A stretch of 24,277 bases of DNA. It comes from a virus. The position numbers and the translations under genes were made by a program. Below the pieces are notes generated by a model. That model was given only the letters and a program-made list of their open reading frames with translations. It ran no database searches and was not told the origin of the DNA. This document shows positions 19,556-24,277 of the stretch, in pieces. The stretch lies in IMG/VR virus record IMGVR_UViG_3300030388_000600, positions 1 through 24,277 of that record. One strand, 5' to 3'. Each line of letters starts with the position of its first letter. The stretch's first letter is position 1.

Positions 19556-20160
19556 TGAATAGCTTATTTGATTTTATCGTTGAGCCAGTAGGCCAGCGAT
19601 ATTCTAATGATGTAAAAGTAGGTGACAAAAGCCTTATAATTAACACTAAAATTGAAAGTTTTAAATCTGTTAATAATATTGCTAAAGTTATTTCTGTTCC
19701 TAAAGCTTTTAAAACGCCTATTAAAAAAGGTGATTTAATTATGATACATCATAATGTCTTTAGAAGATTTTATGATATGAAGGGTAGGGAGAAAAACAGT
19801 AAGTCTTATTTTAAAGACAATATGTATTTTGTTCAGCTTGATCAGGTTTATTTATATAAATCTAAAAGTAAATGGTTAGCTCTTGGAGATAGATGTTTTC
19901 TAGCTCCTATAAAAGATTTTAACGATATAGACACAGGTTTAGAACAAAGACTCATTGGTATAGTCAAATATGGAAATAGCTCATTAGAAGCGCTAGGAAT
20001 CAACGAAGAAGATTTAGTTGGTTTTAAACCTTTTGGAGAGTTTGAGTTTGTTGTCGACGGCAAGAGACTTTATTGTATGAAATCTAATGATATTGTAATT
20101 AAATATGAACGTCAAGGAAACGAAAAGGAACATAATCCTAGCTGGGCACAAAGCAGTTGA
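19555..20160 (+). CDS. Tandem GroES-fold (co-chaperonin-like) protein, GTG start (201 aa)
   Basis: Reads as two GroES-like barrels. Module 1 (about 4-102): LFDFIVEPVGQRY as first strand, DKSLIINT (24-31) at the mobile-loop position (GGIVLT in E. coli GroES), IAKVISVP (42-49), and IKKGDLIMIHHNVFRR (56-71) for the barrel core. Module 2 (about 108-185): LGDRCFLAPIKD as first strand, IGIVKYGN (134-141), GINEEDLVGF (148-157), and KRLYCMKSNDIVIKYE as closing strands. GINEEDLVGF nearly repeats GINEKDLIYF of the GroES encoded at 12978. Module 2 lacks an obvious hydrophobic mobile-loop tripeptide. The start is a GTG in TAGTG overlap with the previous stop; the first internal ATG (residue 63) would cut off the first barrel half. 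It may act as an alternative lid for the phage or host GroEL, or use the fold structurally. Confidence 0.7.
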   Translation: MNSLFDFIVEPVGQRYSNDVKVGDKSLIINTKIESFKSVNNIAKVISVPKAFKTPIKKGDLIMIHHNVFRRFYDMKGREKNSKSYFKDNMYFVQLDQVYLYKSKSKWLALGDRCFLAPIKDFNDIDTGLEQRLIGIVKYGNSSLEALGINEEDLVGFKPFGEFEFVVDGKRLYCMKSNDIVIKYERQGNEKEHNPSWAQSS

Positions 20161-20380
20161 GGAACTTATCAAGGTGGCTAAAGAAGCTATCGTAGATTCT
20201 GCTGACGATATATCTGCTGATAAATTAAAAAATGCTGCTGCAACAAAGAAGCTAGCTATATTTGATGCTTTTGAAATACTTAGCCGTATTAAAGAAGAAG
20301 AAGATATGTTAAATGAAAAACCAAAAGAAGAAGTTAAGACTCAAGCTTTCGGAGGTTTTGCAGAAAGAAGATCTAAATAA
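20105..20380 (+). CDS. Conserved helical protein, candidate small terminase subunit (91 aa)
   Basis: Helical and charged: IILAGHKAVEELIKVAKEAI, then DISADKLKNAAATKKLAIFD, AFEILSRIKEEEDMLNEK and a basic end AFGGFAERRSK. The LKNAAATKKLAIFDAFEIL block is a strong pattern I recall directly upstream of TerL in related phages. Length and position suit a small terminase, but I see no clear helix-turn-helix, so the role is inferred from context. The ATG at 20105 overlaps the previous gene by 56 nt, the largest overlap here; the conserved GHKAVEEL is itself encoded in the overlap, so a later start is unlikely. It is joined to TerL by TAATG. Confidence 0.65.
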   Translation: MNVKETKRNIILAGHKAVEELIKVAKEAIVDSADDISADKLKNAAATKKLAIFDAFEILSRIKEEEDMLNEKPKEEVKTQAFGGFAERRSK

Positions 20381-22590
20381 TGTATAAGCAGACTTTATAT
20401 AAAGTAATTGATCACATAAAACCACATGTAATAAGTAGATTAAACAAATCTAAAAAGTGGGACTACGGTTATAACAAAGAATATGATATGATTGTTATAT
20501 CTAGAACTGGTCAAATAGGTGAAGTATACGAGATACAAAATTTAAAAATAGCTTTACCAAAAGAAAACAATGTTTTTAAAGAAGCTGACAAGTGGCAGGT
20601 ACATGAGTATCCTAAAACTTTAAGAAAAATTAAAACAATATTTGATTGGAAACAATATCCTGATGATTTTAAAGAAAAATGGTATCCTTATATTGATAGA
20701 GAGTTTGCTAAACGCCACGAAGGCTATTGGTTTATTAATCAAGGTAAACCTACCTATATTACTGGTACTCACTACATGTATTTGCAATGGTCAAAGATTG
20801 ATGTTGGGCAAGCAGATTTTAGGGAAGCAAACAGATTATTCTTTATATTCTGGGAAGCTTGCAAAGCAGATACAAGATGCTACGGAATGTGCTATCTTAA
20901 AAACAGACGTTCAGGATTTTCTTTCATGGCATCAGGCGAGGCTGTTAACATGGCCACAATATCAAGTGATGCTAGATTCGGTGTATTATCAAAATCAGGG
21001 TCTGATGCAAAAAAAATGTTTACAGACAAGATTGTTCCAATCTCAGTTAACTATCCTTTCTTCTTTAAACCTATCCAAGATGGTATGGATAGACCAAAAA
21101 CAGAACTTGCCTATAGAGTTCCTGCAAGTAGATTTACAAGAAGAAAATTAGATAGTAACGAAAAGCTAGAAGAGCTTGAAGGATTAGATACAACTATTGA
21201 CTGGAAAAATACAGGAGACAACAGTTATGATGGTGAAAAATTAAAGCTACTAGTACATGATGAAAGTGGTAAGTGGGAAAAACCTGACAATATACTAAAT
21301 AACTGGAGGGTTACAAAAACTTGTTTACGATTAGGTTCTAGAATTATTGGTAAGTGTATGATGGGGTCAACGAGTAATGCTCTTGACAAAGGTGGTAGAA
21401 ACTACAAAAAAATATACGATGATTCAAACGTTACCAGAAGAAACCGCAACGGGCAGACTAGCTCGGGATTATATAGCTTGTTCATTCCTATGGAATGGAA
21501 CTACGAAGGATACATTGATTCTTATGGGATACCTGTCTTCGAGACACCCACAGAGAAAAAAGTCGGACCTGATGGCTTCCCGATTGAAATAGGTGTAATT
21601 GAGCACTGGGACAATGAAGTAGATGGTCTTAAGGAAGACCCTGATGCACTTAATGAATTATATAGACAGTTTCCACGTACAGAAAAACATGCCTTCAGAG
21701 ATGAGACAAAAGCTTCTCTGTTTAATCTAACTAAAATTTACGAACAAATAGATTTTAATGAAGATATAAAACACTCTGCAGTATTAACACAGGGTAATTT
21801 TCAATGGGAAAGTGGGATTAAAGATACAAGAGTAGAGTTTACTCCTAGCAAACAAGGTAGATTTATGATCTCTTGGTTTCCTGAAAGCAGTCAACAAAAT
21901 AGACACATAATAAAAAATGGTGTAAAGTATCCTGCTAATCAACACATGGGTGCATTCGGTTGTGATAGTTATGATATATCAGGAACTGTAGACGGCAGAG
22001 GATCAAAAGGCTCGCTACATGGTTTAACTAAATTTACAATGGATGATTGTCCAGCTAATTTGTTTTTTTTAGAATATATAGCTAGACCTCAAACAGCAGA
22101 CATATTTTTTGAGGATGTACTTATGGCATTACATTTTTATGGCATGCCAATACTTGCAGAAAATAATAAACCCAGATTATTATATTACTTAAGACGTAGA
22201 GGTTACAGACAATACTCTATGAATAGACCAGATAAAACAATGTATAAGTTATCTGTAACTGAAAAAGAAATAGGTGGTATACCTAATTCAAGTGAAGATG
22301 TGAAGCAAGCTCACGCAGCAGCTATAGAATCTTATATAAATAGTTTTGTAGGTTATAACAATGAACAGTATGGTACAATGTATTTTCAACGTACATTAGA
22401 AGACTGGGCTGCTTTTGATATAAATAATAGAACTAAACATGATGCATCAATAAGCTCGGGCTTAGCTATCATGGCTTGCAACAAAAACAAATATAGACCA
22501 ACAGTTGAAGTTATTAAAGAAAAGGTTTCGTTAAACTTTACTAAATATAACAACGATGGTAATAATTCAAAAATTATAATAGATGATTAA
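20380..22590 (+). CDS. terL: Terminase large subunit (TerL), DNA-packaging ATPase/nuclease (736 aa)
   Basis: Motor protein that drives DNA into the prohead and cuts the concatemer. ATPase: deviant Walker A KNRRSGFSF at 174-182, with the Lys at its first position as in lambda gpA (KSARVGYS). The Walker B is KLLVHDE with D294 and E295, and coupling motif C is MMGSTSN at 328-333. RNase-H-like nuclease: FGCDSYD with D529 and D532, MPILAEN with E594, and TKHDASISSG with D688, giving the expected acidic triad. Length is somewhat above the usual 450-650, with about 165 residues ahead of the Walker A that hold WYPYIDREFAKRHEGYWFIN and TGTHYMYLQWSKI. It overlaps its neighbours (1 nt upstream, 8 nt with the portal gene). 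Confidence 0.95.
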   Translation: MYKQTLYKVIDHIKPHVISRLNKSKKWDYGYNKEYDMIVISRTGQIGEVYEIQNLKIALPKENNVFKEADKWQVHEYPKTLRKIKTIFDWKQYPDDFKEKWYPYIDREFAKRHEGYWFINQGKPTYITGTHYMYLQWSKIDVGQADFREANRLFFIFWEACKADTRCYGMCYLKNRRSGFSFMASGEAVNMATISSDARFGVLSKSGSDAKKMFTDKIVPISVNYPFFFKPIQDGMDRPKTELAYRVPASRFTRRKLDSNEKLEELEGLDTTIDWKNTGDNSYDGEKLKLLVHDESGKWEKPDNILNNWRVTKTCLRLGSRIIGKCMMGSTSNALDKGGRNYKKIYDDSNVTRRNRNGQTSSGLYSLFIPMEWNYEGYIDSYGIPVFETPTEKKVGPDGFPIEIGVIEHWDNEVDGLKEDPDALNELYRQFPRTEKHAFRDETKASLFNLTKIYEQIDFNEDIKHSAVLTQGNFQWESGIKDTRVEFTPSKQGRFMISWFPESSQQNRHIIKNGVKYPANQHMGAFGCDSYDISGTVDGRGSKGSLHGLTKFTMDDCPANLFFLEYIARPQTADIFFEDVLMALHFYGMPILAENNKPRLLYYLRRRGYRQYSMNRPDKTMYKLSVTEKEIGGIPNSSEDVKQAHAAAIESYINSFVGYNNEQYGTMYFQRTLEDWAAFDINNRTKHDASISSGLAIMACNKNKYRPTVEVIKEKVSLNFTKYNNDGNNSKIIIDD

Positions 22591-24277
22591 TACGAGTACT
22601 AATAGTTCGTTTCCTAATCAGGTGGTACCTGAAGCGGAAAAGCGAAGCTGGGAATATGGCTTACTTGTTGCGCGTGCAATTGAATATGAATGGTTTAGAG
22701 GTGGTAGAGTTAATAACAGTCGTTGGAATAGTGGTTATCAAAATTTTAATAGACTAAGACTTTACGCTAGAGGTGAACAACCTATACAAAAATATAAAGA
22801 TGAATTATCTATAAATGGTGATTTATCTTACTTAAATTTAGACTGGAAACCAGTACCTGTTATACCTAAGTTTGTTGATATAGTGGTTAATGGTATTGCT
22901 TCTAAAAATTACGATATAAAAGCTTACGCTCAAGATCCGTTTTCACAAAAGCAAAGAACTAATTATGCTAACGGTGTTATGAAAGATATGATGGCTAAAC
23001 CATTGATTGACAGCATACAACAAAACCTAGGAGCTACACTTTATAATTCTTTAGACCCTGCAAATTTACCTGGATCAAAAGAAGAACTAGAGGTACACAT
23101 GCAACTTAGCTATAAACAATCTGTAGAGATTGCTGAAGAAGAAGTTATTAACAATATACTAGATTTTAATAAATATCATTTAACTAATAAAAGATTAGCA
23201 GAAGATATTACCACTATAGGTATTGGAGCTTGTAAAACAACGTTTAACAAAGCTGAAGGCGTTACTATACAATATGTTAATCCTGCTAATTTAGTTTATT
23301 CATTTACAAATGATCCTAATTTTCAAGACATATATTATGTTGGTGAAATTAAGACCATGACAATACCAGATCTTAAAAAGCAATTTCCTGATCTAGGTGA
23401 AGAGCAATTAGAAAAAATAGCTAAATACCCTGGAAGAGAAGGTTATATGAAAGGGCCAAATAATAACAATGATTTAGTTCAGGTTTTATTTTTTGAGTAC
23501 AAAACTTACATTGATCAGGTGTTTAAAATTAAAAGAACTGATACAGGTTTAGAAAAAGCTTTAGAAAAGCCTGACTTTTTTGCACCACCACCAAGTGATA
23601 ACTTTGATAGAGTATCAAGAAGTATAGAAGTATTATTTACAGGTGCTAAAGTAATGGGTGTAGACGAAATGCTTAAATGGGAAATGTCTGAGAACATGAC
23701 AAGACCTAACAGTGATTTAACTAAGGTTAATATGAATTACTGTATTGTTGCTCCACACATGTATCAAGGACGTATTGATTCACTAGTAAATCGTATAACA
23801 AGTTTTGCTGATATGATTCAATTAACATCGTTAAAATTACAACAAGTAATTGCAAGGATGGTTCCAGACGGTGTATTTGTAGATGTTGATGGTTTAGCTG
23901 AAGTTGATTTAGGTAATGGTACTAATTATAATCCGCAAGAAGCTTTAAACATGTATTTCCAAACTGGTAGTATAGTTGGTAGAAGCTTAACGCAAGATGG
24001 TGATCCTAACAGAGGTAAAATACCTATACAAGAATTACAAACGTCAAGTGCAAACGGTAAAATACAATCATTAATTAATACTTATCAGTATTATTTACAA
24101 ATGATAAGAGATGTAACAGGACTTAATGAAGCTAGAGATGGTAGTTTACCTGACAAAAGCACATTAGTAGGGTTACAGAAGCTAGCCGCTAATGCATCCA
24201 ATACCGCAACTAAACACATATTAGATGCTAGTTTATATCTAACTCTTAGAACGTGTGAAAACGTATCGCTTAGAGTA
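22583..24277 (+). CDS. Portal protein, N-terminal 565 residues (3' end outside the window)
   Basis: The frame is open from the ATG at 22583 to the window edge. It overlaps the TerL stop by 8 nt, as expected for the gene following TerL. It begins MINTSTNSSFPNQVVPEAEK, then has an early WNSGYQNFNRLRLYARGEQP segment and VPVIPKFVDIVVNGIASKNY (about residues 92-111), typical of the helical wing entry of portal proteins. The region IQYVNPANLVYSFTNDPNFQ and, near the end, MIRDVTGLNEARDGSLPDKS plus TLVGLQKLAANASN match portal stem and crown-entry motifs I recall from Bacteroidetes and marine phages. It forms the dodecameric channel of the capsid vertex and docks TerL. No frameshift seen. The C-terminal barrel is beyond the window. 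Confidence 0.85.
   Translation, partial: MINTSTNSSFPNQVVPEAEKRSWEYGLLVARAIEYEWFRGGRVNNSRWNSGYQNFNRLRLYARGEQPIQKYKDELSINGDLSYLNLDWKPVPVIPKFVDIVVNGIASKNYDIKAYAQDPFSQKQRTNYANGVMKDMMAKPLIDSIQQNLGATLYNSLDPANLPGSKEELEVHMQLSYKQSVEIAEEEVINNILDFNKYHLTNKRLAEDITTIGIGACKTTFNKAEGVTIQYVNPANLVYSFTNDPNFQDIYYVGEIKTMTIPDLKKQFPDLGEEQLEKIAKYPGREGYMKGPNNNNDLVQVLFFEYKTYIDQVFKIKRTDTGLEKALEKPDFFAPPPSDNFDRVSRSIEVLFTGAKVMGVDEMLKWEMSENMTRPNSDLTKVNMNYCIVAPHMYQGRIDSLVNRITSFADMIQLTSLKLQQVIARMVPDGVFVDVDGLAEVDLGNGTNYNPQEALNMYFQTGSIVGRSLTQDGDPNRGKIPIQELQTSSANGKIQSLINTYQYYLQMIRDVTGLNEARDGSLPDKSTLVGLQKLAANASNTATKHILDASLYLTLRTCENVSLRV

Noticed and set aside
20642-21592. Alternative-frame open frames (169 and 71 residues) inside TerL
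   Set aside because: They overlap the conserved ATPase region of TerL in another frame and show no coupling or family features.
1-24277. tRNA genes, CRISPR array, insertion sequence, integrase or attachment site
   Set aside because: Gaps between genes are all under about 110 nt and hold no cloverleaf, regularly spaced repeats or terminal inverted repeats, and no recombinase-like protein is encoded.

Overview
The window is a gene-dense stretch of a tailed double-stranded DNA phage (Caudoviricetes). The evidence is a large terminase with complete ATPase and nuclease motifs, a portal protein running off the right edge, a holin, an M15-type peptidase and an array of very long fibre proteins with S74 intramolecular chaperone domains. 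The DNA is clearly A+T-rich by eye. Every supported gene is on the + strand, and most neighbours touch or overlap by 1-17 nt (mostly TAATG or ATGA junctions). Start codons lack Shine-Dalgarno sequences and follow A/T-only leaders. That translation style, and the families I recognise, suggest a virus of marine Bacteroidetes/Flavobacteriia. The host is an inference; there is no tRNA or host gene to prove it.

Layout: (1) 1-9790, four consecutive fibre/adhesin genes (the first cut by the window edge), built from VGIG-type and DGTW-type fibre repeats. Two end in a self-cleaving S74 chaperone, and the 1794-residue one carries a cupredoxin-like segment. (2) 9790-11037, three smaller probable virion proteins. 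(3) 11112-13678, a small acidic/basic protein, then a GroEL-type chaperonin and a GroES co-chaperonin in the reverse of the bacterial order, then a probable winged-helix protein. (4) 13681-17698, an island of small, mostly Lys-rich proteins interrupted by an M15 peptidase and a 256-residue probable virion protein. (5) 17774-19328, a probable virion protein with its own leader, a conserved Cys-pair mini-protein, an HExxH mini-protein, the holin and a coiled-coil protein. (6) 19328-24277, a small conserved protein, a protein that reads as two fused GroES folds, a possible small terminase, the large terminase and the portal.

The parts fit a late (virion assembly, packaging and lysis) transcription programme. 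The chaperonin, its co-chaperonin and the tandem GroES-like protein probably assist folding of capsid or fibre proteins. S74 domains assist fibre trimerisation and then cleave themselves off. Terminase and portal form the packaging motor, and holin plus M15 peptidase (perhaps with the HExxH protein) carry out lysis. The most unusual content is the three-part chaperone set, above all the tandem GroES-like protein beside the terminase. No tRNA, CRISPR array, insertion sequence, integrase or reverse transcriptase was seen, and no gap between genes exceeds 110 nt.
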